NCBI GenBank assembly: GCA_024687125.1
Contig: JAILFA010000035.1
Coordinates: 1-64,000, forward strand
Source of the DNA: Lachnospiraceae bacterium
Lineage (GTDB): Bacteria; Bacillota; Clostridia; Lachnospirales; Lachnospiraceae
DNA: 64,000 nt
Direction of reading: 5' to 3'
Position numbers and translations under genes: made by a program. The notes under the pieces were generated by a model. That model worked only from the letters and a program-made list of their open reading frames with translations. It was not told the origin of the DNA and did not search any database. Shown in pieces: positions 50,289-59,779 of this stretch (position 1 is its first letter; the number at the start of each line of letters is the position of its first letter).

Positions 50289-51713
50289 TCAGTTCTCAAG
50301 CGGCCGCACGCGGACCCCGAGCTTCTCTTCCGCGGCTTCCACTCTGTCCTCCAGTTCCTCGTCCGTCAGGATCGTCACGCGGCCGCCCGCGTACTCCTCG
50401 TCCACCCAGGCCTTGACCTCGGCGACGACCGGCGATGTCTTTTCCATGGCGGCGTCTCCCTGCAGACCGTAATGCCGATTGATCCAGTGCGCGATCCCGG
50501 CGAGTCCGGAGGTATTGGAGACGGCGCTCACCGGCGGCCGGTTCAGGAATTTCTCCGTATCGAAGATGTTGTAGATCTCCTCGTTCTTCAGGAGTCCGTC
50601 CGCGTGGATACCGGCGCGCGTCACATTGAAGTTCTTGCCGACGAACGGCGTGTTCGGCGGGATCGTCACACCGAGCTCCTTTTCATAGTACTCCGCGAGA
50701 TCCGTGATCACCGTGGTGTCCATGCCGTCCAGCGTTCCGCGCAGCTGCGCGTATTCGAAGACCATGGCCTCCAGAGGTGTATTGCCCGTGCGCTCGCCGA
50801 TCCCGAACAGGGAGGTGTTGACCGAAGCGCAGCCGTACAGCCACGCCGTCGTGGAATTCGTGACCGCCTTGTAGAAATCGTTGTGCCCGTGCCACTCGAT
50901 GAGCTCCGACGGAACGCCGCCGTTGGTGTTGAGCGCGTAGATGATACCCTGCACGCTTCGCGGGATAACGGCACCGGAGAAGTTCACGCCGTACCCCATC
51001 GTGTCGCAGGCGCGCACCTTGACGGGAATGCCGTACTCTTCGCCCATCTTCATCAGTTCGATGCAGAACGGGACCACAAAACCGTAGATATCCGCGCGTG
51101 TGATGTCTTCGAGGTGACAGCGCGGGCTGATCCCCTCCTCCAGACAGGAGCGCACGACGGACAGGTAATGCTCCATCGCCTGTCTGCGCGTCATCTTGAG
51201 TTTGAGGAAAATGTGATAATCCGAACAGGAGACCAGGATGCCCGTCTCCTTCATGCCAATCTCCTTGACGAGCTTGAAGTCCTCCTCGCTCGCGCGGATC
51301 CAGCTGGTGACCTCGGGATACTCATAGCCGCGGTTCAGACATCTGTCCACCGCCTCCCGGTCCTTTTTGCTGTACAGGAAGAACTCGCTCTGCCGGATCA
51401 GGCCGTTGGGGCCGCCGAGCCGGTGCAGCTCGTCATAGATGTGCAGGATCTGGTCCGCCGTGTAGGGAGCGCGGGACTGCTGCCCGTCGCGGAACGTCGT
51501 ATCCGTGATCCAGATCTTCTCCGGCATGTTGTGCGGCACGATCCTGTCGTTGAAAGGGATCTTGGGGATCTCTTCATACGGGAACATATTTCGGAAGACG
51601 TTGGGCTTCTGTACATCGTCGAGGATGTACATATGCTCTTCGATCTGCAGCAGGTTGTTATGGCTGTTGAGTGTGACCGGCCTGCTGAAAAACGCGTTGT
51701 TCTCCTGATTCAT
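50289..51713 (-). CDS. Re-type citrate synthase (isopropylmalate/homocitrate synthase family)
   Basis: A 474-residue TIM-barrel condensing enzyme. DTTFRDGQQSRAPY, the metal-binding WHGHNDFY and NVTRAGIHADGL are typical of the DRE-TIM family. The long N-terminus and the coupling to icd fit the anaerobe Re-citrate synthase (acetyl-CoA plus oxaloacetate to citrate) rather than isopropylmalate or homocitrate synthase. Database homologues of this subgroup often carry wrong names. A strong promoter lies within the end of the upstream gene. Confidence 0.85.
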   Translation of the reverse strand: MNQENNAFFSRPVTLNSHNNLLQIEEHMYILDDVQKPNVFRNMFPYEEIPKIPFNDRIVPHNMPEKIWITDTTFRDGQQSRAPYTADQILHIYDELHRLGGPNGLIRQSEFFLYSKKDREAVDRCLNRGYEYPEVTSWIRASEEDFKLVKEIGMKETGILVSCSDYHIFLKLKMTRRQAMEHYLSVVRSCLEEGISPRCHLEDITRADIYGFVVPFCIELMKMGEEYGIPVKVRACDTMGYGVNFSGAVIPRSVQGIIYALNTNGGVPSELIEWHGHNDFYKAVTNSTTAWLYGCASVNTSLFGIGERTGNTPLEAMVFEYAQLRGTLDGMDTTVITDLAEYYEKELGVTIPPNTPFVGKNFNVTRAGIHADGLLKNEEIYNIFDTEKFLNRPPVSAVSNTSGLAGIAHWINRHYGLQGDAAMEKTSPVVAEVKAWVDEEYAGGRVTILTDEELEDRVEAAEEKLGVRVRPLEN

Positions 51714-51764
51714 GGCATTTCTCCCGATTTAAGGTTGATTCTATAATAAATTACACAAGGTGAC

Positions 51765-51793
51765 ATTATACTTCTATTGCACAAATCCCGCAA
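51765..51793 (-). promoter_or_regulatory. Promoter of the Re-citrate synthase-icd operon
   Basis: TTGCGG (complement of 51788-51793), 17 nt, a perfect TATAAT (complement of 51765-51770). The -35 lies inside the last codons of the prepilin peptidase gene. The leader is about 45 nt. Confidence 0.7.
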
Positions 51794-52607
51794 GTCGCAG
51801 ATACCATTCGACCGGAATCTCGCCCCAGAGGGCCATGAACAGTCCGGAGGCGGCCAGAAACGGTCCGAAGGCAACGGCTTCCCCGTGCTTCAGACGCCCT
51901 CTTGCCGCGGCATAGAAGATCCCGAGGATCGAAGCGAAAAACAGAAGGAACATCATTCCCACCGCCCCCGTATACAGTCCCAGCACCGCGATCAGCTTGA
52001 TATCGCCGCCGCCCATGGAATCCTTTTTCAGGACAGCGTCCATGACCAGGACCAGCAGGAGGATCAGGACCGCCGCGCCGATCATCGCGCCGACATGCAG
52101 CCAGAAATCCGTCCATCCTGTAAAAAGAAAGGGCTCTGTCGCCGCCCAGGTGACCAGCGCCAGGAGCAGGCACCCGTTCGGGATGATCCGCGCCTCCAGA
52201 TCGGTGAGGGAGAGCGCGAACAGGCAGCACGCGTAGACAAAGAGCCGGATTGTCAGGACAGACACACCGGCCCGCAGATAGATGCAGGCTGTGATGACAG
52301 CAAAAAGCAGCTCCGTGATCGGATACCTGGGAGAGATCTTTTTCCCGCAATACCTGCATTTTCCCCGTAAAAAGAGAAAGCTCAGCACCGGTATAAGATC
52401 CGCGGCGCCCAGGACATGCCCGCAGGAGGGGCACCTGCTCCTGCCGCTCACCCAGTTCTCGCCACGCACGATCCGCATGGCCATGCAGTTCAGAAAGGAT
52501 CCGAAAAGAAGTCCCAGGATGATCGCGAACGGAAGGCCGATCTCAGCCGGCACAGCCTCCAGAGGCATTTCCTGCGCAAAAACCGCCGTCTGCTCCATGG
52601 AATTCAT
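51774..52607 (-). CDS. Prepilin peptidase (type IV leader peptidase, A24A)
   Basis: An integral membrane aspartyl protease that cleaves and methylates type IV prepilins or pseudopilins. It has 277 residues and about seven helices. After the first helix comes the Cys-rich cytoplasmic loop (CPSCGH and CRYCGKK, four Cys as in methylating PilD types). The catalytic Asp motifs are SLTDLEARIIPNG (about 134) and GGGDIKLIAVLG (about 202). Its ATG overlaps the upstream TGA as ATGA. No pilin or pilus-assembly genes are in the window. Confidence 0.92.
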   Translation of the reverse strand: MNSMEQTAVFAQEMPLEAVPAEIGLPFAIILGLLFGSFLNCMAMRIVRGENWVSGRSRCPSCGHVLGAADLIPVLSFLFLRGKCRYCGKKISPRYPITELLFAVITACIYLRAGVSVLTIRLFVYACCLFALSLTDLEARIIPNGCLLLALVTWAATEPFLFTGWTDFWLHVGAMIGAAVLILLLVLVMDAVLKKDSMGGGDIKLIAVLGLYTGAVGMMFLLFFASILGIFYAAARGRLKHGEAVAFGPFLAASGLFMALWGEIPVEWYLRLAGFVQ

Positions 52608-53350
52608 ATTTCCCTGTAGCCGATCAGCATGCAGTTCTGCCGCATTTCCCGGGGGCGTGACGTGTCACAGGGAGCAAGCCTGACATCGCTGAAATACTTG
52701 TTCATCTGAAAGATACCGATCCGGCCCCGGATGGATTCCGGTCCATCGAGCGGCGTGATGAGATTGTGCACCAGGACCCCTCCGGGCTTTAACCGGGCGT
52801 GGAATGCCGCGATCCCTCTCTCCGAGATCAGAGGGGCGTCAAACGCGTTGCCGATATAGGCGTCATTAAAGATCAGATCAAAGGTCTCCTGCGTCTCCTC
52901 GAGGAACTTCAGCCCGTCGTCCTCGATGATCCTCAGGCGCCCCGTCTGCTTCAGACCATAATCCCGCTCCAGTTCATTAAGGAAAAAGAATCGTCTGGCG
53001 AGACGGATCATGCGCGGATCCATTTCGACCACTGTCAGGTTCCCTTTCTGTCCGGTCGAGAAAAAGACTTTGGGAAAAGCAAAGCCCGCACCGCCGATCA
53101 GCAGAACCTTCTGCGGATCGGGGTGGGACTCGAGGATCTCCTGAAAGGAGGCGATATAGCGGAACAGCGGCAGGTAGATCTTGTCCGCGTCCAGGTAGGT
53201 CGCAGACTCCTGGGTGCTGTCCACCATCAGGATCCGCACGCGCTCCCCGCCCATGACACAGTCCTTGATACTGTATACCCCATGTTTGGTCGCGCGGTAA
53301 TACCGGTAGTGCTCGTCGTATCCGTTGGCTTCTGTGATGTAAAAGGCCAC
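52604..53350 (-). CDS. Spermidine-synthase-like protein
   Basis: A 248-residue Rossmann-fold protein of the spermidine synthase/methyltransferase group. The cofactor loop is VLLIGGAGFAFPKVF (about 85), followed by TVVEMDPRMIRLARRFF and FDLIFNDAYIGNAFDAPLIS. It is shorter than true SpeE, and the usual GGGDG is GGAGF, so polyamine synthesis is uncertain. The start is a GTG at 53350, 12 nt after the leuS stop. It is coupled to the prepilin peptidase downstream. Confidence 0.8.
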   Translation of the reverse strand: MAFYITEANGYDEHYRYYRATKHGVYSIKDCVMGGERVRILMVDSTQESATYLDADKIYLPLFRYIASFQEILESHPDPQKVLLIGGAGFAFPKVFFSTGQKGNLTVVEMDPRMIRLARRFFFLNELERDYGLKQTGRLRIIEDDGLKFLEETQETFDLIFNDAYIGNAFDAPLISERGIAAFHARLKPGGVLVHNLITPLDGPESIRGRIGIFQMNKYFSDVRLAPCDTSRPREMRQNCMLIGYREI

Positions 53351-53364
53351 TGCGGCGCTGTCCC

Positions 53365-55818
53365 TCAGGGTTTGACGACGAGATTGACGATCTTGCCGGG
53401 GACGTAGATCTCCTTGATGACGGTTCCGGTGAGTCTGTCGCCGAGGGCTTCCTTTGCTGCCGCGATCGCCGCGTCCTTATCCGCGTCCACGGCGATATTG
53501 ATGACGGTCCGGGCCTTGCCGTTGACCTGTACGGCGATCTCACGGGTATTCTCCTGCATGGCGGCCTGATCGGCGACCGGCCATGTGGAATGGAAGACAC
53601 TGTCATTTTCGCCCAGGCGCTCCCAGAGCTCCTCGGCCAGATGCGGGACAAACGGAGCCATGAGCTGCACAAAGACCTTGAGCGTTTCTTTGTCCACGCC
53701 GTCCTTCTGCGTCAGCTCGACGAACTTGTTGTTGAACTCCATGAAGCCGGAGACCACGGTATTGAGCTGGAATGCCTCCAGTCTCGAGGAGATCGTGTGG
53801 ATCAGCTGATGGCGCAGACGCACGAGTTCCTCGGTCTCCGGCACGTCGCGGCCGATGTTCTCGTTGACCATCTTCCAGAATCTTGCCAGGAAACGGAACA
53901 CGCCGTCGATACCGCGCTCATCCCAGGCGGAATCCTGCTGCGGCGGTCCGATGAACAGCTCGTACATGCGCAGCGAATCGCAGCCGTAGTCGCGGATCAT
54001 ATCGTCGGGCGACACCACGTTGCCCAGGGACTTGGACATCTTGACGCCCTTGGGTCCCAGGATCATGCCCTGGTTAAAGAGCTTCTTAAAGGGCTCCTCA
54101 AAGCCGACCACGCCGATATCATACAGGAACTTCGTGTAGAAACGCGCGTAGAGAAGGTGCAGCACGGCATGCTCCACGCCGCCGATATACATGTCCACCG
54201 GCAGGAACTCGTCCGCCTTCGCGCGGTCCACGAGCGCTTTATCATTGTTCACATCCACGTAGCGCAGGAAATACCAGGACGATCCCGCCCACTGCGGCAT
54301 CGTGTTCGTCTCGCGCTTTGCGGGGCCGCCGCACTCGGGGCAGGTGGTATTGACCCACTCATCGATCGCGGCAAGCGGTGATTCACCGGTATCCGTCGGC
54401 TGATAGCTCTTGACATCCGGGAGCACGACCGGGAGCTGATCCTCCGGGACCGCCACGGCGCCGCACTTCGCGCAGTGCACGATCGGGATCGGCTCGCCCC
54501 AGTAGCGCTGTCTGGAAAAGACCCAGTCACGGAGCTTGTAGTTTGTTGTCTTTTTGCCGTAGCCGGCCTTTTCGATCATGCCGGGTGCTTCGCGTTTCAG
54601 ATCCTCGCTCTTCATCCCGTTCCAGTCGCCGGAGTTGATCATCGTGCCGACCGCCGCCGTATAGGCGCCCTCGCTGATGTCCACATCCTGTCCGTCGGGG
54701 CTGATGACGGGGATGATCGGCAGATCGAACTTCTTCGCGAACTCCCAGTCGCGGTCGTCATGTGCGGGCACGCACATGATCGCGCCGGTGCCGTAATCCG
54801 CGAGGACATAGTCGGAGATCCAGACAGGGAGCTTTTCCTTGTTGAGCGGATCGATCGCGTACGCTCCCGTGAAGACACCGGTCTTGTCCTTGTTCTGCAC
54901 GCGGTCCACGTTGGACTTGTTGGCCGCCGCTTTGCAGTAGTCCTCCACCTCGGCCCTGTGCTCCTCCGTCGTGATCTCGGGAACAAGCGCGTGCTCCGGA
55001 GAGAGCACCATAAAGGTCGCGCCGTAGAGGGTATCCGGTCTCGTGGTGTAGACCGTGATGACCTTGTCACTCGCATTTCCTGCTGCATCCGCCACCGGGA
55101 AGTTGACCTCCGCGCCGTAGGAGCGGCCGATCCACTCGGTCTGCATCTTCTTGACCTTTTCCGGCCAGTCGAGGCCCTCGAGTCCCTCGAGAAGTCTGTC
55201 GGCGTAAGCCGTGATCTTGAGCATCCACTGGCGCAGGTTCTTCTTGGTCACCTCGCTGTGGCAGCGCTCGCACTTGCCGTCCACGACCTCTTCGTTGGCC
55301 AGAACGGCCTTGCAGGACGGACACCAGTTCAGAGGCATCTCCTTTTCATAGGCGAGACCCTTTTTGAACATCTGTACAAAGATCCACTGGGTCCACTTGT
55401 AAAACGCGGGATCCGTGGTGTTGAGCTCCATATCCCAGTCGTAGATCGCGCCGATCTGCTTGACCTGCTCCTTGATGCTCGCCACATTGGCGGCCGTGGA
55501 GATCGACGGGTGCTGACCGGTCTTGATCGCGTAGTTCTCCGCCGGCAGGCCGAAGGCGTCCCAGCCCATGGGGTGGATGATATAATGGCCGCCGTTCATC
55601 ATCTGGAAACGGCTCCACACATCGGAGATCACGTAGCCGCGCCAGTGGCCGACATGCAGGCCCGCTCCCGAAGGATACGGGAACATATCCAGGCAGTAAT
55701 ACTTCTTCTTATTCTGTCCCGGCGTATTGACCGGATGCTTCTTCCAGCTCTCCCGCCACTTGGCCTCGATCTCTGCGTGATGATACGGCTCCGCCGTCTT
55801 TTTGATGCTGTCTGCCAT
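53365..55818 (-). CDS. leuS: Leucyl-tRNA synthetase
   Basis: Charges tRNA-Leu; 817 residues, standard bacterial length. It has the HIGH-type motif (PYPSGAGLHVGHWRGY, about 52-67), a zinc-type loop (CPSCKAVLANEEV), the editing domain with TTRPDTLYGATF, and the KMSKS loop (VKMSKSLGNVVSP, about 593). It leads an operon with the spermidine-synthase-like and prepilin peptidase genes. GAGG precedes the ATG. The gap upstream has a promoter but no room for a T-box. Confidence 0.97.
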   Translation of the reverse strand: MADSIKKTAEPYHHAEIEAKWRESWKKHPVNTPGQNKKKYYCLDMFPYPSGAGLHVGHWRGYVISDVWSRFQMMNGGHYIIHPMGWDAFGLPAENYAIKTGQHPSISTAANVASIKEQVKQIGAIYDWDMELNTTDPAFYKWTQWIFVQMFKKGLAYEKEMPLNWCPSCKAVLANEEVVDGKCERCHSEVTKKNLRQWMLKITAYADRLLEGLEGLDWPEKVKKMQTEWIGRSYGAEVNFPVADAAGNASDKVITVYTTRPDTLYGATFMVLSPEHALVPEITTEEHRAEVEDYCKAAANKSNVDRVQNKDKTGVFTGAYAIDPLNKEKLPVWISDYVLADYGTGAIMCVPAHDDRDWEFAKKFDLPIIPVISPDGQDVDISEGAYTAAVGTMINSGDWNGMKSEDLKREAPGMIEKAGYGKKTTNYKLRDWVFSRQRYWGEPIPIVHCAKCGAVAVPEDQLPVVLPDVKSYQPTDTGESPLAAIDEWVNTTCPECGGPAKRETNTMPQWAGSSWYFLRYVDVNNDKALVDRAKADEFLPVDMYIGGVEHAVLHLLYARFYTKFLYDIGVVGFEEPFKKLFNQGMILGPKGVKMSKSLGNVVSPDDMIRDYGCDSLRMYELFIGPPQQDSAWDERGIDGVFRFLARFWKMVNENIGRDVPETEELVRLRHQLIHTISSRLEAFQLNTVVSGFMEFNNKFVELTQKDGVDKETLKVFVQLMAPFVPHLAEELWERLGENDSVFHSTWPVADQAAMQENTREIAVQVNGKARTVINIAVDADKDAAIAAAKEALGDRLTGTVIKEIYVPGKIVNLVVKP

Positions 55819-55897
55819 GGTTTACCTCTTTCTTATATGGAAACTGTTATTTCGCGGCCGGATCGACCGCAAACCCGCTCTGTGCAAGATCCGTTCT

Positions 55898-55926
55898 ATT
55901 TTATGCACAAAAGGCGGCCGTGTCAA
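55898..55926 (-). promoter_or_regulatory. Promoter of leuS
   Basis: A perfect TTGACA (complement of 55921-55926), 17 nt, TAAAAT (complement of 55898-55903), immediately after the GH31 stop. The leader is about 70 nt. Confidence 0.82.
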
Positions 55927-55934
55927 TGTATCTC

Positions 55935-58175
55935 TCAGTGTATCTCTCTGAGTTCATACTCCCCGTTCTCATACCCGTATCCGTCGCCCGCGTCGGTGTA
56001 GAAAAGGCAGCTGCATTCGCCCTCGCCGAAGCGCTTAAACTCGGGCTCCCCGAGCTCCTCGACGGACAGGGCCGGCGCGCACACGGGGATGATGCTGCCG
56101 GACTTCACATAGACCGGGATCTCGGAAAGACCGGCCCGGATCTCTTCGGTCGTGCCGCCCTCATACTTTTTCCCGGTGAAAAAGTCGTACCAGTCACAGC
56201 CCTTGGGGAAATACACCTTTCTCACGGCATACGTCTCCCCGGATGCTTCATCCATGGGCTCCAGAACGGGACAGACCATGAGCGATTTCCCGAACAGATA
56301 CTGGTCCGTGATCTCCCAGACAGTCCTGTCCTGCGCGAAATCAAACGCGAGCCACCGGATCAGCGACGCGTCGCTGTGCCAGACCTTGCCCGCCTCGGAA
56401 TAGATATACGGAAGCAGCGTGTACCTGAGCCGGTTGGCCGCAAGGAGCGCGTCGTAATACGGCCCTTTGAAGTTCCAGAGCTCTCTCCGGCAGTCCGTTC
56501 CGTGTCCGCGGAAGATGGGCATGAAGCACCCCAGCTGGTACCAGCGGACAAACAGTTCACAGTAGGCAGGATCCTCGGTCGTCCGTTCATACCTGCCGTT
56601 CCAGTACCAGCAGTCTCCCTGCTTGACAAAGAACGCGCCGATATCCATCGTCCAGTACGGCAGCCCGCTCGCGGAAAAATGCAGGCCCGCGGTCACCTGC
56701 GCCCGGAGCGTCTCCCAGCTGGCGGATATGTCGCCCGACCACATGATAGTGCCGTATCTCTGCTGCCCGGTATAGGCGCTTCGGGTGAGATTGCACACGC
56801 GCTTTTTATCGGAAGCCGCCCTCTGGTTCTCGTAGATCCCCATGGCGTGGTAGAGCGGAAAGCTGTTGCTGTATTCGTACGGCAGGCGCAGTCCGGCCTC
56901 CTCGCAGTACTCCTCAAAGAGCCGGGACGGCTCGGGGCGTTCTCTGTGACTCCACTCCGGCGTGAACGGCTCGCTGCTGTCGCACCACCAGGCATCGGTC
57001 CCATAGGAATAATGTGTCTTTTCCAGCTGCTCCCAGTAGAGCCTTCTGCCCTCCTTTTTCAGGGCGTTGTACACGGAGCAGGCGGGGAGCAGGAGATTTC
57101 TTTCGGCAAACTCCCGGCGGTCCTTCGTATCATCGCCCATGATCGGCCAGATCGAGATCATAAAGTGCGTATGCTCATCATGGAGCTCCCGGATCATCGC
57201 CGCGGGATCGGGAAAACGCGCGGCGTCGTAGCTCTTCTGCCCCCACATGTTGTCCTCCCAGCTCAGCCAGTCGAGGACGATGCAGTCCGTTCCGATCCCG
57301 AGTTCCCGGGACTTCCTCGCGGTCTTGAGGATCTCCTCCTGGGTTTCAAAGCGTTCCTGCGACTGGACATAGCCGAAGGCCCATTTCGGCAGCATGGCAG
57401 CCTTGCCGGTGAGCTGCCGGTAGCCCCGGACCGCCTGTTCCATGCCGCCTCCCAGGAAGTAATAATCCAGCTCCCGGTCGGCCTCGATGTAGAGGTACGT
57501 GCCGCAGAGATCATCGTGAAAGATCAGCGGGCTGTAGGTGTCCGTGAGGATCCCGTACCCCTTTGTGGAAACGAACATGGGGACGGCGATCTGGCGGTTT
57601 GCCTGGTGGATGTAGAGGTTCTTTCCCCGGAGGGAGGCAAAGCGTTTTTCGTGCTGGCCCAGTCCGTAGAGCGCCTCGTCCCCGAGATCAAAATGCCATC
57701 GGATGTGACAGCTTTTTCCGGCAGGGATCTTTACCGCCTCCTCGATGACTTCCTTTTTCCCGTCAGCGGTATCGATCGTCCGGATCTTCTGCTCCCCGTC
57801 CGCGAGCGTATAGGTCTCAAATTCCTCATAGGTCCGCGCATGCTCCGTGTGTTCCGAAAAAAGCAGTTCGCCGCTCCCGTCATAGCAGTGGATCGCGCCG
57901 CTCTCCCGGTCGACCTTGAGCGTCAGCGCATCTGTAGAAAAAGTGATCTGTTCCTCCTCTTCCTTTACGGAAAATCCACAGGACGGAGCATTGTTTATGA
58001 CACCCGGACGCTCCTTGCCGGAATAGTCTTCGTACGGTGTCGCCGTGATCCGCACGGTCTGCGGGGCGATCGCCAGGAGACGGAGCTTTTCCAGTTCGGA
58101 GACGAGCAGGATGCCGCCCTCCAGGCTTTCTACACGTGTGATCCTTCTGCTCTTCGGTCTTACCGCGTCGATCAT
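55935..58175 (-). CDS. GH31 family glycosidase
   Basis: A retaining alpha-glycosidase (alpha-glucosidase or alpha-xylosidase type), 746 residues, no signal peptide. It has the N-terminal beta-sandwich, then the barrel with GIGTDCIVLDWLSW, the nucleophile region GTDAWWCDSSEPF (Asp about 399) and the acid/base region MWSGDISASWETLR (Asp about 478), then C-terminal beta domains (VRKVYFPKGCDWYDFFTGKKY). WWCDSSEP resembles YicI-like members. The ATG overlaps the upstream TGA (ATGA) of the putative clan-A glycosidase, so both probably act on one substrate. Confidence 0.93.
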   Translation of the reverse strand: MIDAVRPKSRRITRVESLEGGILLVSELEKLRLLAIAPQTVRITATPYEDYSGKERPGVINNAPSCGFSVKEEEEQITFSTDALTLKVDRESGAIHCYDGSGELLFSEHTEHARTYEEFETYTLADGEQKIRTIDTADGKKEVIEEAVKIPAGKSCHIRWHFDLGDEALYGLGQHEKRFASLRGKNLYIHQANRQIAVPMFVSTKGYGILTDTYSPLIFHDDLCGTYLYIEADRELDYYFLGGGMEQAVRGYRQLTGKAAMLPKWAFGYVQSQERFETQEEILKTARKSRELGIGTDCIVLDWLSWEDNMWGQKSYDAARFPDPAAMIRELHDEHTHFMISIWPIMGDDTKDRREFAERNLLLPACSVYNALKKEGRRLYWEQLEKTHYSYGTDAWWCDSSEPFTPEWSHRERPEPSRLFEEYCEEAGLRLPYEYSNSFPLYHAMGIYENQRAASDKKRVCNLTRSAYTGQQRYGTIMWSGDISASWETLRAQVTAGLHFSASGLPYWTMDIGAFFVKQGDCWYWNGRYERTTEDPAYCELFVRWYQLGCFMPIFRGHGTDCRRELWNFKGPYYDALLAANRLRYTLLPYIYSEAGKVWHSDASLIRWLAFDFAQDRTVWEITDQYLFGKSLMVCPVLEPMDEASGETYAVRKVYFPKGCDWYDFFTGKKYEGGTTEEIRAGLSEIPVYVKSGSIIPVCAPALSVEELGEPEFKRFGEGECSCLFYTDAGDGYGYENGEYELREIH

Positions 58176-59779
58176 CCCTGTTCCTCCTGTTCTGCTGTCT
58201 CTTTTTTCTGAAGCTCAGCGACCTTTTCCACGATCGGCTTCGTGCGGACACGGATCCGCGGCAGGGCCGGGAGTCTGGTGAACGCGTTGGTCAGATAGTC
58301 ATCCTCAGCCAGGTGAAAGCCCGGGACCGCATCGGGAGCGAGTTTCCTGTTTGCGCCGTCCGCGGGCGGCGCAAAGATATGGAGCGGCAGCGTAAAGCCC
58401 TCGGGATGCGCCGCGGCAAACTTTGCGCCTTCAGAGTCCTGCAGGAAAAAGGCACGTATCAGATCGACGCAGGTGACGCCGGGTGCCTTGTAAAACCAGA
58501 CGCCGCCCAGCTCGAGCATCAGGTTCAGATCCGCACAGGATTCTTCAAAGTACGCTTCGCAGAAGACAGGCCGGCCGGGAAAATCGATCGGCAGGGCGAT
58601 CCCGTCCGCGTCCTCGCTCCCGCCCCAGCGCAGTGTCATGAGATCAGCGTCCTCGGGGGCCCCGGTCAGCCTTCCCCGGGAACCTTCGCTGATCCCCTTC
58701 TCGATGGACGCGGAGAAATACGGATCGTGGATCAGGCGGATAAAGGTATCCATGAGCGGCCAGGGAATCCCCACGCCGGGATTGTTCGGGTCCTCCAGTT
58801 CCAGGCCCAGGCGACCCCGGTCGCGGAACTGATAGAGTGTGAAGCTGTCCAGCCACTTATCCGGGTCATCCTTGAGCAGAGCGGCGAATTCCTCCAGCAT
58901 CTGCGCCTGCTCCCAGGGGCCCACGACATCGCCGTCGGCGTTCAGCTCCGAGAGTACCATGGGCTTGTGCTTTCCGCAGAGCTCATCGTATCTGGCCGCG
59001 CTCTTTTTCATCATCGCGCAGACACCCTCCAGCGGGTAGCGCGCATAGCGGTCCGTGTCGGCGTCCGCCACGTCAAAGGGCCAGCCCCAGTGCAGCGCGA
59101 GATATCGGTCCACGGATTCCACATCCGCCGCCAGGATGGCCGGCAGGAATTCGTCCTCCATTTTGATCTTTTCCTCCTCCGGGGAACCGATGCCCTCCAG
59201 ACACAGGATCACCTGAATATGCGGTGCCGTCCTGTGAAAGATCTCCGCGCAACGCGCAAAGAACTGCGCGACCTCCGGATAGGTCGCTCTTTTATTAAAG
59301 GAAAACCAGGTGCCGGTGGCTTCGTGGTTGATCCGGATCTGCAGCCTGCCGAAGGGGATCAGATCCCGGGCGACCGCCTCGATCTCCTCATCGGACAGCG
59401 TCGGATCCATCGTGAGTGTGAGCACAACGTCCTGCCCGTGCCTGCGCACCTCCCGGATGCAAGTAAAGGGCTCTCCTTCGGTATTTCCGCCCAGTCCTCC
59501 GAGATAGGGGAAATAGTCATCATAGGGGTAATCCCAGGCAAAGGTGACATCGCTGTCCTGAAAGGCTTTGCTCGCGCGCAACGGCCAGGTCTCATCGTGC
59601 GGATAATAGCAGTACATCAGGTTGATCGCGTGGACAGGCTTGCCCAGCCTGGCCAGGATGTAGTCCTGATCGACGTACTCGCCGCGCTCGCTCCCGTCTC
59701 CGAGATCGATCCGGCAGACAGCCGGCTTCAGATGCACCGCGTATGCTTTTTTGCTGTCAGCGTCCGTCAGCTTCATCAT
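58172..59779 (-). CDS. Putative clan-A glycoside hydrolase, uncharacterised
   Basis: A 535-residue cytoplasmic protein. The central region looks like a (beta/alpha)8 barrel: RLQIRINHEATGTWFSF has a His-Glu pair as in GH26/GH39-type acid/base catalysts (Glu about 152), and PMVLSELNADG offers a nucleophile Glu (about 276). Between them are VILCLEGIG and YLALHWGWPF. The C-terminal 150 residues look like a beta domain. I do not recognise a named family. It is coupled to GH31 downstream and overlaps the pseudouridine synthase upstream by about 20 nt. GGAGG lies 4 nt before the first of two consecutive ATGs. Confidence 0.7.
   Translation of the reverse strand: MMKLTDADSKKAYAVHLKPAVCRIDLGDGSERGEYVDQDYILARLGKPVHAINLMYCYYPHDETWPLRASKAFQDSDVTFAWDYPYDDYFPYLGGLGGNTEGEPFTCIREVRRHGQDVVLTLTMDPTLSDEEIEAVARDLIPFGRLQIRINHEATGTWFSFNKRATYPEVAQFFARCAEIFHRTAPHIQVILCLEGIGSPEEEKIKMEDEFLPAILAADVESVDRYLALHWGWPFDVADADTDRYARYPLEGVCAMMKKSAARYDELCGKHKPMVLSELNADGDVVGPWEQAQMLEEFAALLKDDPDKWLDSFTLYQFRDRGRLGLELEDPNNPGVGIPWPLMDTFIRLIHDPYFSASIEKGISEGSRGRLTGAPEDADLMTLRWGGSEDADGIALPIDFPGRPVFCEAYFEESCADLNLMLELGGVWFYKAPGVTCVDLIRAFFLQDSEGAKFAAAHPEGFTLPLHIFAPPADGANRKLAPDAVPGFHLAEDDYLTNAFTRLPALPRIRVRTKPIVEKVAELQKKETAEQEEQG

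Noticed and set aside
55920-58211. Long open frame on the plus strand opposite GH31
   Set aside because: It mirrors the GH31 gene, has no ribosome-binding site or recognisable domain, and is produced by GC-rich codon bias. The same applies to the long plus-strand frames opposite 2131-4512, 28257-29702, 31397-33145 and 49731-51746.
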